Positions 1 through 11,018 of a stretch of DNA of 64,000 nt are shown in pieces; positions within the stretch are counted from its first letter, which is position 1; every line of letters starts with the position of its first letter. Source of the DNA: Angomonas deanei. Taxonomy: Eukaryota; Euglenozoa; Kinetoplastea; Trypanosomatida; Trypanosomatidae. The notes beneath the pieces were generated by a model. That model searched no databases and was not told the origin of the DNA. It saw only the letters and a program-made list of their open reading frames with translations. The position numbers and the translations under genes are program-made. The stretch covers positions 964,001 to 1,028,000 of the forward strand of contig LR877147.1 in the NCBI GenBank assembly GCA_903995115.1. The letters run 5' to 3'.

Positions 1-2340
1 CAAGGGCGCACTCATGGGATCACTTCGCCCAGCACTCGGTGAAACCACCATCTCACTCTTCTTTGGCCGGCGAGGGAGGAAGGAGGGCGAGGTGAGGGCG
101 GAGAGTGGCAGCGTCACACTCGTCCCGGCGGTGGGGGCGGAGATGTCCGACACCGACAGAAAGAAGGGATCCTCCACGCTGGTGTTATTCGTCATCGTCG
201 TTACGTTGCCGTTGCTGTTTTGAAACGTAGGGGACAGTAACGTGGAAAGGGAGACCGCCGTGCTTCGACCAATGGCCGGCGCGGAGGTCGGCGAAAAGTG
301 CGTTAAAAAGTGTAAATGATTGCGGCTGTTGGGGGAGAGACCGTTATTATTATTATTATTATTGTGAAACTCCCTCTCCACCTCGTTTCCCGTCTCACTC
401 CAGTGCGGGTGCTGCGAGGGGGTCACGGTGCTCAGAAATTCCTCAATCTGACTCACCGAGTTGGAGTCCATCAATAAAACATTATTATTACTCGCACTCT
501 TCTGAAAGTTTCCCGTCGCGCTATCACTGTTGGCGGTATGACTATTGGTATGGACACCGTTGGCAGAAAAGCGATTGGAATCGTTATTCCCGCGAAGGTG
601 CGTCACGGGGGAAGTGGTCGAGTTGGTAAAGCTGGCGCTCACATTGTTGCCAGAGGGCATCTCCTGCAGCAGGTGCTGTGCCTCCGAGGGAGGTAGGGTC
701 GAGGTGAAGAGGGGGTGGGAGGAGGAGACCTCATCCACGGCCTCCGAGGACGCTTGGCGGTGTTGGGTGGGGATACTCTCCTCTAGTGGTGCTGGGCGCG
801 GGGGCATGCCGTCACCCTCCGAGGCTGGTGGCGATGGGCCCTCCTCTGGCACTCCTTCTTTTGTTAAAGAGACCTTCTTGGACTGCAGGCCCCCCATCAG
901 TGAGGTATCCTCCTCTCCTTGCGAGGGGAATCCAAGCGTCTTGTAGTCATCGTTATTATTATTCGTGTTATTGCTATTATTGTTATTTTGAAGATCGACC
1001 AGGTAGCGCCAGCTGGAGGGGATTTTGGGCGGTGGAATACCTTTGAAAGGGGTAAACGAGGAGAAGTCATCGCTGGCGTTTGCCGGGTTGCTATCGTCGT
1101 CGTCGGCGTCAAAACTACTACTGGTGTTCTTGGTGCTCGTCCCCGCTTGGAAGTGTAGATTACTACCGAGGTTGTGATTGCTATTTCCTTGGCTTCCTTG
1201 TCGGTGGAGCTCACTCACACTCAAGGCCAGCGGACGACGGCCACTACCGGTCGCCCCTAATGCGTTATTATTGTTATTATTGCTGGCAGAGATGCTGTTG
1301 AATCCCTGAAAACTACGGTCGGTCTGACCACTAGTGTTCGTCATCATGGTGCGGCTGCTGCTAACGTAGGAACCAAACGTGCCGTTGCTGTTGCTAATGC
1401 TATTATTGTTATTCGGATAGAGATGCTGACTAAACCCTTGGAAGGAACGGCTAGGCGCGCTGCTTGCCGCCCCCTCACTACTATTATGCTGTGTCGAGCT
1501 TGTTGTGTTATTCGTTGTTGTGTTGTTATTGTTGTTACTATTGCTGCTGTTTTGCTGGGTCGAGTCCGGCGGGCTGGCGACGCCGGCGGGGGAGCAAGGG
1601 TCTAACGGGAGAACAGCGGCCACCATGTTACTATTATTATTGTTATTATTATTTTTGTGATGATGGGACCGGTTGTGCGGCTGCTTACTTCGACAACTAT
1701 CGCTATTGTTGTTATTATTATTGTCCAAGGTGGACGAAAGCGCTTTTTGTATTTTTGCACTTAACTCAAACGTATTCGTCAATTCCGTATTATCCTCTTC
1801 GACGAAATGGGCTAAAAAGGTAGAAAGTTGTTTACTCGCTTTTGGCGAATTATTATTATTTTGATTTGTATCCTTTTCTACTTCGACGTTTGTCGTTTCC
1901 ACTCCTAAATCCTTTTCTTCCTTGTTCACCGGAGGAACATTATTATTATTATTATTATTAATATGCTTAGGACTAGGTGGCGTATAAAAGTATTCTACCG
2001 CACCATCCGGTGGCTGCTCCGGTCGACTAAAGACGGGCGGTAGTTGTACTGGAAAGGTATGCTGCGCCCCTGTCGAGGGATCAAACCAGTCCTGCCCACC
2101 GCCCCCAGCAGATTTCGCCTCCTCCGGACTCTTCAGCAAGGACTCATCCACAGAGCTCATATCACTCGGCTGACGACGGGGGAAGGAGGTGATGCTGTGG
2201 ACGCTATTCTCCGCCACGCTATTGATATTGGTCGCCGAATTGTAAGGATACAGGTTATTAGTATTATTAGTATTCGTATTGTTATTCTCCTCGGGGATAT
2301 CGGCGAAGAGGGCATCCATGTCGATGCCACTAGGATTCAT
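1..2340 (-). CDS. Asn-rich low-complexity protein, 3' end beyond the window
   Basis: The frame opens at an ATG (2340-2338) and stays open to the left edge, giving at least 780 residues with no stop seen. The start reads MNPSGIDMDALFADIPEENN. The protein is dominated by Asn runs encoded by AAT/AAC, with Ser/Thr/Pro-rich linkers, for example at about 1940-1965, 1620-1655 and 340-363. I see no folded domain, membrane segment or signal peptide. A run of A lies just 5' of the ATG on the coding strand. It resembles the next gene in composition, so the two may be related or simply share expansion of AAT repeats. Function is not recognised. The reading frame is well supported by its length and the AT-rich gap beside it; the C-terminus is unknown. 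Confidence 0.75.
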   Translation of the reverse strand, partial: MNPSGIDMDALFADIPEENNNTNTNNTNNLYPYNSATNINSVAENSVHSITSFPRRQPSDMSSVDESLLKSPEEAKSAGGGGQDWFDPSTGAQHTFPVQLPPVFSRPEQPPDGAVEYFYTPPSPKHINNNNNNNVPPVNKEEKDLGVETTNVEVEKDTNQNNNNSPKASKQLSTFLAHFVEEDNTELTNTFELSAKIQKALSSTLDNNNNNNSDSCRSKQPHNRSHHHKNNNNNNNSNMVAAVLPLDPCSPAGVASPPDSTQQNSSNSNNNNNTTTNNTTSSTQHNSSEGAASSAPSRSFQGFSQHLYPNNNNSISNSNGTFGSYVSSSRTMMTNTSGQTDRSFQGFNSISASNNNNNNALGATGSGRRPLALSVSELHRQGSQGNSNHNLGSNLHFQAGTSTKNTSSSFDADDDDSNPANASDDFSSFTPFKGIPPPKIPSSWRYLVDLQNNNNSNNTNNNNDDYKTLGFPSQGEEDTSLMGGLQSKKVSLTKEGVPEEGPSPPASEGDGMPPRPAPLEESIPTQHRQASSEAVDEVSSSHPLFTSTLPPSEAQHLLQEMPSGNNVSASFTNSTTSPVTHLRGNNDSNRFSANGVHTNSHTANSDSATGNFQKSASNNNVLLMDSNSVSQIEEFLSTVTPSQHPHWSETGNEVEREFHNNNNNNNGLSPNSRNHLHFLTHFSPTSAPAIGRSTAVSLSTLLSPTFQNSNGNVTTMTNNTSVEDPFFLSVSDISAPTAGTSVTLPLSALTSPSFLPRRPKKSEMVVSPSAGRSDPMSAPL

Positions 2341-2725
2341 TTTTTTTTTCTATTTTATCCGTTTTCTAAGAAAATGAGGGAGAGAAGAAAAAGAAATCAC
2401 TGTTATTGGGATTACTTTCAAAAATAAAATAAAAATCTTTTTTTTTTTTTGTGTGTGAATTGCCGCCTTGTTCTATTTTTTTTTTTTTTTTGTAGTTTAC
2501 CGGAAAATAATAACATAAAAAGTATACAATCACGCGAAAAATTAGTATTTAAGTATATGGGTATATAAAAAACAAGGGGGGAAAAAAAAAACGACATATT
2601 TCATTAGGGGGAAAAAAAAAAGAAAAACATGTAAAAAAAAAAAAAGCGAAGAGGAAAACAACAAAAGTGTTTGACAAACAAAAATCAGAAGGATTTCGCT
2701 TTTTTTGTATTTTCTTTTATTCGTA
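2341..2725. other. AT-rich intergenic region
   Basis: This 385-base gap holds several T or A runs of 9-14 bases and no open frame that looks coding. It must contain the 5' leader of the gene to its left and the 3' UTR of the gene to its right. Purine runs on the + strand near 2375-2395 and 2580-2660 are polypyrimidine on the coding strand and could guide trans-splicing. I see no RNA gene. Confidence 0.6.
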
Positions 2726-3921
2726 TTACGTTTCAGTAGTATTATGTTGTAGCTTCCGAAAGTACGTATTGTCGTTTTGCTGTGCAGGGACGCCCGCACG
2801 ACTCAGCGTGGGCACCTTGGTCCGCTCCGGCTTTCCTTTTCCCTTGGTGGAGTCCATACTGTGCGACTGTTGGTGAAAGGCAATCCCAGCAGGACTCGTT
2901 GGGAAGGCCACCACAGAGGAATGGGTAGGCGAGAAGTTATTGCTCAGACGGTGCTGATGGTGATGACTGTCGGACCCGTCCGAGGCATTGAGCACGAGGG
3001 AACTAATAAACCGATTGACCGTGGCGTCAAAGACACCGCCGGTGCGTATGGTATCCTCCGCCTCCTCTTTTTGTATAGGGTTCACTATATTATTATTATT
3101 ATTATGTGGTGGATTCTTTTCGGTTTCCTCCACTTTTTTGGCCGGACGCAGAATGGCGTCCGAGTTGAGAAAGGCAAACTGGGCTAGTGACGTGGGAGAG
3201 TTCCCACGGGAGAACTCACTGCTGCCACTGCCATCGTGACGCATGGTGTTATTCTTGGGGTGGTCGGCATCCTCGCTGCTATCTTTTTTAAGACTGTTGC
3301 TGTTCGTGTTATCCTCCCGTGACTCTCCTTGATTGGTGCGGGTACTGTACGTCTCCTCTTTCCGATTGTATTCACTGTCGTAGTGGAGGTGGGTGGCAAA
3401 GTTCTTGTTCGCGTTGCTTTGGAAGCGCTCCGCCGTCGGCTCCGGGTCCTCAAACATGATGCGCCGCATACGCGCGATGATATCACCTTTATACGATTTG
3501 TTATGGATATCACCACCGTCCTTTTTCCCACCGGAACTATCGCTACGATCGGTTTCCTTCGTCGCCGATCCCCCAGACATTTGTAGGTCGGACGTTTTGC
3601 AGTGACTGGTGGAGTTGCTGTTGCCGCCGCTGTGGAGGGTACTCTTGCCGCTGCCTGGCACGATAGGGTTGGAGATGGGCTCCGTCTGCTCCTTCTTCTT
3701 GTGCTGGTGGATGACCTCTAGGAGGGAGGCAGGGCCGGTGCCGGTGTGGAGGGAGGGTTTGGCCCCACTGGCGGTGCTGCCAGCGGTATTGCGCAGGAGC
3801 GTTAAGTTATGCGAGGAGGAGACCGACTCATTGCCGCCGCGGACAAGAATGTTAAAAACGGGGCTGGTGCCGTTGTCTTGGTCGAGTGCGCGGTGTGGAT
3901 TTGGGTCGGACACAAAATTAG

Positions 3922-3958
<37 letters not shown>

Positions 3959-4950
3959 GCTGTGCCCTGCATCACTTCCTCCAGTGGGGGAGAGTAGGGT
4001 CGGGCTCATGCTGGCCGCACCGCTGCCATCATCGCTGAAGGCGCCCAATGGCACCCCAATACTGCTGGATCGCTTATTATTGGTATTATGACTTAGATTG
4101 GTGTTATGCTGTGCAGGTGGTTCCTCCGTTTGAGAGTTGGAGAGAGGAAGTGCGCCCTGCGTACTGCTGGAGAGACTCACACTGTTCACTGTCGTGTGAT
4201 GAGGATGATTACTATTGCTATTGCTGACTGGCGGGGCGACAGATCCACTTTTTCCAGAAATACTCAACACCCGCTTTAAGACCGATATCCCCGGCGAGGA
4301 CGTCACAGCGCTGTTGTGCTTATTCACTGTACTTTTCATTTTGCTAGTGTTGCTGTGGTGGGTGTAGTTGAGGGCGTGATCGGAGGGGGACGTGACGGAG
4401 GAGCCGTCCTCTGGGCTGGACGGATTGTTAGTGGTATTATTATTATTATTATTAATAAGATTACCAGAGTTCAACGCCGTTACAGGAATTGCTTATTATT
4501 ATTATTATTGTCTGCCGCGTTCGCCCGGGCGGCTAGCGCTTCTAACAGAATGGTGTGATTGGGGCGTTCTTTCTCGACGGCATTGATTCTATTATTATTA
4601 TTATTATTTGTATTATTGCTACTATTATCAGACGGCGTGGAAAGTCCTTTTTTTGCCTCTGTTGTGCTACGGTTCGTGCTATTCATCACAAAACTATTAT
4701 TATTCGTAATGGTATTATTATTATTATTACCTGGCGGCGAGTGCATCTTGATCAAAAACATCGTCTTGGAGATTTCCTTCTCCCCCTGTGGGATGACAAT
4801 TTGTCGTTCGGCTAGATAGTGGTTGGTTTCCTCCAGGTACCGTAGCATGAGGGCCGTCCGCTCCTCCCGCTGGGCGGTGTAGAAATTCCGCTCATTAATC
4901 GCTAATTCGAATTTTGTGGTTTGTAAAACTTTTTCGATTCCTTCATTCAT
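2726..4950 (-). CDS. Asn-rich protein, frame broken once near 4490
   Basis: Two frames abut with no gap between them. The first is 156 codons (4950-4480), opening MNEGIEKVLQTTKFELAINE. The second runs from about 4490 to a TAA at 2726-2728. The upstream frame ends in Asn codons and a TAA, and the downstream frame has no ATG at its head, so a one-base slip in or beside the AAT repeat at about 4484-4512 best explains the split. The total is about 740 residues. Residues 1-75 look structured and partly helical. The rest is Asn/Ser/Gly-rich and includes a run of 12 Asn. The tail is basic and Ser-rich. No family is recognised. Confidence 0.7.
3923..3958. repeat. (ATT)12 trinucleotide microsatellite in coding sequence
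   Basis: Twelve perfect ATT units on the + strand encode twelve Asn on the coding strand. Shorter ATT runs recur through the two leftmost genes and in their 5' regions. Such a tract should vary in length between strains. Confidence 0.95.
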
Positions 4951-5333
4951 TTTCCTTTTCCTTACTAAAAGTGAGTTGAATTGGAAAAAAAAAAAAGAGG
5001 AAGTGATATTACAATTCGCAAAAGAAAAGAAAAACGAAGTCCATCAGAAATCTTCTTTTTGCACGATAAAGGGAGTTTTGTTGTTTTAAAAACCTTTTGA
5101 GATCATTATATAAGAATTTTAGGAGCAACACAACGACGTTAAATGGAGTAGAATTGAAAAACTTTTTTTTTTTCACTACATAAAAGTAATATTGTTTTTT
5201 TTTTTTTTTTCAACTTCTGCGGTTTGATGGATGGGGGATAACCCTTTAATATACGGTAGGATTACCTTTTTTTTATTTTCGTTTTTTTTTTATATTTTTT
5301 TTTATTTTTTTTTTTTTAAATAGTTATCCTTGT
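4951..5333. other. T-tract-rich intergenic region
   Basis: This 383-base gap contains long T runs on the + strand, clustered at 5160-5210 and 5265-5320. They are A runs on the coding strand and lie in the 3' UTR of the gene to the right. Just 5' of the ATG at 4950 the coding strand reads CTTTTAG, a plausible spliced-leader acceptor. Nothing else is seen. Confidence 0.55.
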
Positions 5334-7213
5334 TTATTGTGGTTTCTTTTTCTGCGCGGAGTTCTCCTTGGACTTGCGGGCCTGCTCCTCCCTCTGTTTC
5401 TTGAGTTTCTTCTCCTTCTCCTTCTCTTCCTTCTTCTTCAGCTTCTCCAACCGCTTCTGTTCTTTTTTCTGTTCCTTTGTTAGTTTGGGAGGTGCCTTCG
5501 CCACCGCCTTGGCCGGCCCCTTGGCGGGTGGCGCCTTGCCAGCGGCAGGAGCCTTTGCTGGGGCCTTACCCGCGGTCGTTGGCGCTGCCTTGGGGGCTGC
5601 TGCCGCTGCTGGCGTCTTACCACCGGCCGCGAGAGGTGGCTTCGAGACCGGCGTGGCGAGTGGTGTGGGTCCTCCGGCGGCGAGGGTGGCGGGCTGAGAA
5701 GGGGACACACTCGTCGCGGCCGTCTTCTTCTCTGGTGACGCCTCCACCAGTGGCTGCTGTGGGAGTGGGGTCTCCTCCATGGCGGCGGAGTCATTGCCGT
5801 TATTGTTGGTGGTCGTCGTCTCATTATTGTTGGTTTCGTTATTCAGGGAAGAGCTAGACGTGTGGGAGACAGGGGACTTGCTGCCACCGTTGGGGTTGCC
5901 TTGGTCGAAGAGTGGCCTAGTCGGGGTAGCCTCCTCCTTGCGGTGCGTGGAGGCCGTGTGCAAGGCGTGCAGTTCCTTCAGCTGCTCCTCCAGCCGCACG
6001 ACCTGACGCTCGTTGGCGAGATGCAGCTCCTGCGACTTCTCCTCCGACACCAGCCGATTCTGCTGCTCGTCTAGTAGCTTGAGACGGAGGTCATTCACCG
6101 TGCTGTCCTGCTCGTGTAGTCGCTGCAGCAGGGTGCGCACCTCCTCGTCCTTGGGGTACCGCGCGAGGAGAGTGCTATCCTCTCCATCTGCCCTACCGCG
6201 CTCTCCGGCACCTCGCCCTCCTTCACGTAGACGATCGACTGCGGTGAGGCCGCCTTCCGCTCCTGCAGCACCTCTCGCAGTTGTTGTTCCGCCGCCTCGG
6301 CGCGACCCTTCATGGCGAGCAGCGTGGTATCGGCGTTACGGAGGAGCTCGTCCAGCTCACTCACGAGCTTCCGCTGTCCCTCTATAATCTTCTCCTTCTC
6401 CACACACCGCTTGCAGTGCTCGCTGATCTCATTGTGGTTCAGCTGGTGATAGGGGGAGGTAGACCCCGTCATGTTCGTCACCTGCCGCTGAATCTGACGC
6501 AGCCGTTCGTTACTCTTCTGTAGTGTCTCCAGCGTCGCGAGCAGTTCCACATTCTTCTTCTCCTTCTGTTTAATGACATTGTACATGCGGTAGATGACGG
6601 CGTTACCCTCGTCGCGGAAGGACTTGAGAAGGGAGAGGGCTCTCTCCCGCTCCTGCACCAGCTGTAGGAGTTGAGTCTCCGGCACGAGCATCATCTTAAC
6701 CTCACCGGGGTTAACATCATCTCCGTTGGCGCGGGGGGTGGCGCTACGGCTGGCAGACTGGATACGGTCCAGCACGGCATGGAGGGCCCCCTCCTCCTTG
6801 CGCTGGTCCACCATCAGCTTCTCCATGGCCTCACGGTTGGCAATGATGTGCTGCAGTTTGCCGGCAAAGTCCTCTGTGGAGAGGGGTTCTAGAAAGGTGA
6901 TGGGGGCCGACTTGAGCTGCTCCGTGGCCTCGGCCAGAGGGTCCCTAGAGGCGCTGGCACCATGACTGTTGTAGGTGGCGGGTGGCTGGGGGACAGGGGA
7001 GTTCCCCTGCTGAATCGTACTATTCTTACTAGTGGCCGCCGCTGGTCTACTGGAGGTGGTCTTGCGCTTGGACGAGGAGGTGGATCGTGGGGTCTCCATG
7101 AACTGCCGTTTTATTTTTTCGATATCAATGGGCTCGTCCACGTCCACACTGTGATTGGTGCCGCCGTGCATCTTCAGCTCCTGCGACTGCTCATAGCGTT
7201 TCGAGTAGGACAT
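5334..7213 (-). CDS. Coiled-coil protein with Ala/Pro/Lys-rich C-terminus, one frame break
   Basis: The chosen ATG (7213-7211, MSYSKRYEQSQ) follows an A-rich leader on the coding strand. Roughly residues 100-420 form heptad-like helices rich in Glu, Gln, Lys and Leu (VQERERALSLLKSF, EKIIEGQRKLVSELDELL), so an extended coiled coil is likely. The tail switches to an Ala/Pro/Lys block (KAPAKAPAAGKAPPAKG) and then a strongly basic Lys/Glu helix. The frame breaks once near 6191-6193: the 5' frame runs on into meaningless Arg/Thr/Cys-rich sequence, while RYPKDEEVRTLLQRLHEQD continues the coil in another frame. One missing G in a GGG run would restore it. Total about 626 residues. A cytoskeletal role is possible, but no family is recognised. 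Confidence 0.75.
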
Positions 7214-7391
7214 GTGTATAAATACTTTTTTTTTTTTTTGCTGTGGTTTTAGTTTTCTTTTTGAGAAAGATAAGAGATGGAAATGGCATGTACGTGGGGG
7301 TCCACACACTTTACACACACCAAAAGCAACGAAAAATGAATAATAATAATAATAAACAAGCTAAATACATTAACGTATTATAGAAATGTGA

Positions 7392-8906
7392 TTACGGTTG
7401 TTCGCCCTCCCGCTGCGCCTGCTGCTGTCCCGAGGCAGACAGAAACTCCCGCCACAGCGTCGCCAGCCGGGCCAGCTCCGTCACCTGTAGGTCCACGACC
7501 GCCATCGCCCCATCGAGGCGCACCTCCTGCAGCATGTATTGGACCAGCTCCGGGGGCAAGAAGTGCAGCAGTGCCTTGTACACGGACCGTCGTCGACTAC
7601 CCTTCTTGAAGGTGGTCCCCAGGTTCAGGGGGCTGGCGGAGTGCTCGTCGAGTGACATATTGGGCTTCTCCCGCTCTGTCGGTGGGGCCTCGGAGGAGAA
7701 GGTAGGGTTCAACAGCAGATTGAGGAAGGAGAGGAAGGTGGCGCCGTCGAGGTGGTGCCCTCCCTGCGGCGTGCTGCGGGGGACGAGGGTGATGAGGGCC
7801 CCCTGCACCTCCGTCCTGGGGTAGTAGGTATACTCGGTGAAGGTTTGCTTCAGGTGCACGTGAAAGTAGTTCTGGACCAGCACCGACAGTTTGGAGAAGT
7901 AGAGCGAGCTGGACGGGGCGGTGACACGCATGGCCACTTCTTCTTGTAGGAAAAAGTGCAGCGGCACACGGCCGAACTGAAACAGATTTTCCTGTTTGGA
8001 CACATCGACACAGTATCGTAGTAACAGCTCGGAGACAATCTGGAAGGGCAGGTTCGCCACCACCTCCACCGCTGCATCCCCCTGAGACCACCATTGGTGG
8101 CTGACATCGTGCTGAGGAGAGAAGTCCCCGGCACTACTACTCCCCAAGTTGTGTTTTTCCGCCGCTGTGGGGTGGTGGCGGCGGGCGCGACGCTGCAGCA
8201 CTTCCTCCTTCGCCGCCGACCGCAGCGGGGCCCCTTCCGGTACCGCCGACCGCACCCGCCGGTACTCCTGGTAAAACTTGGGGTACAAGGACTGTATTAC
8301 GTCTATCTCGTTCAACTCGAGCACGTTTCCATTCACGTAGTCAAACTTACCGTTGGTGTAGCTCTTGATTTGCTCCAGGTGTACATTGAAGAGCGTATTG
8401 CTCTCTATCCCCAGCACCCCGAAGCAAGGTCGTGTGAGGAGACTGCGGGTGAGCGCCCCCGCCCCCGGGCCCAGCTCCACAATGAGCTTATGGTTCTGCT
8501 GCAGGGTGGTGCGACTGAGGTAGGACACCAGCTGATGGGTGAGCTTGAGGTTGAGGACGAAGCGCTCATCGTACTTGGCGAGTATTCCCGCGTGTGGCAC
8601 CTTGTAAAGTTGTTTCAGCTGCTCCGCGTGCAGCCGGGGGCCGCCAGGGCAACGCAGGCGGGGGAGGGACACCCCCAAGTCTGCCTTCTCGAGCGGACTG
8701 GCGCTACTCACATTCACGGTGGAGGACTTTTGCCGGCCAGGGCGTGTGGCCTTCTTCTGAGAGACGGCAGCCTTCACATAGGGGTTCCGTCGCTGGTCCG
8801 ACACGAACCGCCGTGCGAGCGTGTACCCGGCGATGGAGGGACCACCGGAGAATACGGCCCTCATTCCTACGGACTTTAGAGGGATGATCAGTTCACTGTG
8901 CTGCAT
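7392..8906 (-). CDS. KsgA/Dim1-type rRNA adenine dimethyltransferase, probably mitochondrial
   Basis: This is a 504-residue member of the RsmA/Dim1/TFB1M methyltransferase family. SAM motif I is seen as VELGPGAGALTRSLL (about residues 143-157), followed by GIESN (motif II acidic strand) and NGNVLELNE. The catalytic motif IV appears as ANLPF (about 284-288), matching the family NLPY/NLPF signature. The family N6,N6-dimethylates two adenines in the 3' hairpin of small-subunit rRNA. The first 70 residues are basic and lack acidic residues, in line with mitochondrial import, so mitoribosome SSU maturation is the likely role. An insertion of about 70 residues between motifs III and IV and a long C-terminus make it larger than bacterial KsgA (about 270). 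The start could also be the Met at residue 15. Confidence 0.85.
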   Translation of the reverse strand: MQHSELIIPLKSVGMRAVFSGGPSIAGYTLARRFVSDQRRNPYVKAAVSQKKATRPGRQKSSTVNVSSASPLEKADLGVSLPRLRCPGGPRLHAEQLKQLYKVPHAGILAKYDERFVLNLKLTHQLVSYLSRTTLQQNHKLIVELGPGAGALTRSLLTRPCFGVLGIESNTLFNVHLEQIKSYTNGKFDYVNGNVLELNEIDVIQSLYPKFYQEYRRVRSAVPEGAPLRSAAKEEVLQRRARRHHPTAAEKHNLGSSSAGDFSPQHDVSHQWWSQGDAAVEVVANLPFQIVSELLLRYCVDVSKQENLFQFGRVPLHFFLQEEVAMRVTAPSSSLYFSKLSVLVQNYFHVHLKQTFTEYTYYPRTEVQGALITLVPRSTPQGGHHLDGATFLSFLNLLLNPTFSSEAPPTEREKPNMSLDEHSASPLNLGTTFKKGSRRRSVYKALLHFLPPELVQYMLQEVRLDGAMAVVDLQVTELARLATLWREFLSASGQQQAQREGEQP

Positions 8907-9180
8907 AACAGAAACGCAAATCAGAGAAGAGAGTGAGAGAGATGGTGTGGGCGGATGTGGTGTACGAAGTCTTACAAAAGAGTAATGAGATCAAAATCAT
9001 TCCGAGCATACACATCCATACTTAACTGTATACAACACTTCGGTTTTTTTTTTTTCGTATTATTACTAACTTTGTAAAAAACAATCGTATTCATAGTTTT
9101 CGTTAAATGCAGGATTTTGTTTTTCCTTCTTCTTTTCGTTTTATGATTACACTTACACACCACCGCCACTATTCCTCCGT

Positions 9181-10557
9181 TTACCCCCCAAACGCCAACA
9201 GAAACACAAATTCGGAAATATTGATCTGTCCCTGCAGTTTGCCAGTGGCGGGATCCACCATGAACAACTCTTTCACTCGCTGATGGACAAAGTGGGCAAA
9301 AATAGAGCGCAGACTGTCCTGCTCATAAAAGACGAATATCTTATCTTTCAGTTTGCTCGCCAGCGCCTCGCGTACGGTGAGAAGGGTGTTGTACACGCCC
9401 TGGTCCTCCATCCGGAGTAGATCACTACGGCTGATCACGTCTATAATGTGCAGTCCCTCCGCACTGTCCACCACCGCCACCGACTCCACATTGTAGTAGA
9501 GCAGCAGGGAGAGCGCCTCGTGGAGGTGTTGATCTAGGAGCACGTAAATGACTTGGTGCCGGTGGACCCCGACGTTCTCAATAAAGCAGAAGGGAATGTC
9601 AAAGATGCTGGTATAGGGTCCTACCTTCTTCTCACTCTGCAGACCATCCTCCCCGGCCTGGGAGAGCATCTCACACAGCTTGGGGGAGAGGAGGGTGTCG
9701 CCAATAGAGAAGACACTCGGTGGCTTGCGTGCCTCCCGCTCGGTCTCCCGCCCCGGGTGTAGCAGGTCCCCGCCGCTCCCCGCTCGCTGTGATTTGCTAC
9801 TACTCTCATCGCTGTCACTAGGGGCGTCCTGCGGCTTCTCCTCATCCTCCTCCTCCTGCCCGCCTAGCTGATTCTTCTCCACGCAGAAGAACATGACCCC
9901 GAGGAACTCCACAATCTGTTCTACATCCATCATGCTTACGACACTGAACGCCTCGCCCTCCTTCTCGGCCAGCCCCACAATGCGACGTACATCCTTTTCC
10001 TTCATGATCTGCAAACACTCACAGAGGGTGCTGTCGGTGGTGCAACTGACGAGACCGTCCGGCCTGCCGCGTTTGAAGATATCCACCTCCAACGCCGTGC
10101 CCGTGTGGTCCACGACGGTCTGTGTGGAGCTCATCTTTCCCTTCATCTTGCGCCAGTGGGCGATGCTCCACGTCGACACGGCGTCGGCCTTGTCGGGGTT
10201 GGAGACACAGAAGAGTAAGATCTGCATGTAGTCCGTCGACGTGAGCACCCCGACGTAAATTTTCTGTTTCGTGTCCCACAAGACACAGGACTGGACGCGG
10301 GTCTCCTGTGCGGCGATAAAGGCGACGGCCAGCGGGGCATCCACGTCGAGCACCACCACCTGGGTCGAGGTACTGAGCATATCGTAGCAGCTACACTGAC
10401 TGAGGAAGTACGAAATGGGCTCTGCGAGTTGCTGGCACTCCTCCTTGCTGGGCTTATACCCGGTCTCTAGGAGGGCCTTGTGCTTCTCCTCTTTTCCGTC
10501 TGGCTTGTGACCGGCGGGGGCGCTGGCGGGGATGTAGTGTAGGTCGGCACCGGACAT
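9181..10557 (-). CDS. AMP-activated kinase gamma subunit (SNF4-like, CBS domains)
   Basis: The ATG at 10557-10555 (MSGADLHYIPA) is the first in frame; the product is 458 residues. The segment CYDMLSTSTQVVVLD, followed by VLWDTKQKIYVGVLTSTDY, is the characteristic first CBS repeat of AMPK gamma/Snf4 proteins. Further CBS-like units include LCECLQIMKEKDVRRIVGL, LHEALSLLLYYNVESVAVV and the C-terminal LRSIFAHFVHQRVKELFMVD. An acidic, Ser-rich insert of about 65 residues separates the two CBS pairs. The gamma subunit binds adenine nucleotides and regulates the alpha-beta kinase complex in energy sensing. Whether the nucleotide-binding residues are intact needs an alignment. Family assignment is firm. 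Confidence 0.88.
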   Translation of the reverse strand: MSGADLHYIPASAPAGHKPDGKEEKHKALLETGYKPSKEECQQLAEPISYFLSQCSCYDMLSTSTQVVVLDVDAPLAVAFIAAQETRVQSCVLWDTKQKIYVGVLTSTDYMQILLFCVSNPDKADAVSTWSIAHWRKMKGKMSSTQTVVDHTGTALEVDIFKRGRPDGLVSCTTDSTLCECLQIMKEKDVRRIVGLAEKEGEAFSVVSMMDVEQIVEFLGVMFFCVEKNQLGGQEEEDEEKPQDAPSDSDESSSKSQRAGSGGDLLHPGRETEREARKPPSVFSIGDTLLSPKLCEMLSQAGEDGLQSEKKVGPYTSIFDIPFCFIENVGVHRHQVIYVLLDQHLHEALSLLLYYNVESVAVVDSAEGLHIIDVISRSDLLRMEDQGVYNTLLTVREALASKLKDKIFVFYEQDSLRSIFAHFVHQRVKELFMVDPATGKLQGQINISEFVFLLAFGG

Positions 10558-11018
10558 GAGAGGTGGCTTCAATAACTACTATGAACACAATACCTTTTTC
10601 TTTTGTTATTTATTTTTGAGGGGAGAATGAAAAATTAATAAAAAATCTATAACAATCATTTCTTGGTATAGAACAAATGAGTGAGTAGAGTCCTGTCAAC
10701 ATTTTTTTTTTTTTTTTTGTTCGGAATAGTGGACAAACCACAAATACAATATCGTCACACAAGAAGCGAACCACACCTCTCTGCTTCCACTGTCTGTTTT
10801 ACTCATTCCTTTTCCTTTTATTTAGTTTTGTTTGCCTTCCGGAGAGAAGCAAAGTAGAATAATAATAATAATACTTCGTGGAAAAGGAAAATGAATAAAA
10901 AAAAAAACAGAAGCGGTGCACACGACCAATAATATACCCACTGTCATTTTCTTATTTTTTTTCTTTGTTCTGGTGGGAGGTGTAATACCGAAAAAAAAAA
11001 AAGAACGGAGGCTTCCCT
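10558..11018. other. Intergenic region, AT-rich
   Basis: This 461-base gap has T runs at about 10703-10720 and A runs near 10895 and 10993. It carries the 5' leader of the AMPK gamma gene and the 3' UTR of the PA26 gene. I see no coding frame and no RNA gene. Confidence 0.55.

Noticed and set aside
1080-1823. Tyr/Cys/Leu/Ile-rich frames on the + strand opposite the Asn-rich genes
   Set aside because: They are the complement of AAT repeats and have no domain.
8972-9169. 65-codon Lys/Asn-rich frame in the gap between the AMPK gamma and rRNA dimethyltransferase genes
   Set aside because: It is AT-rich, includes homopolymer-coded Lys runs and looks like UTR.
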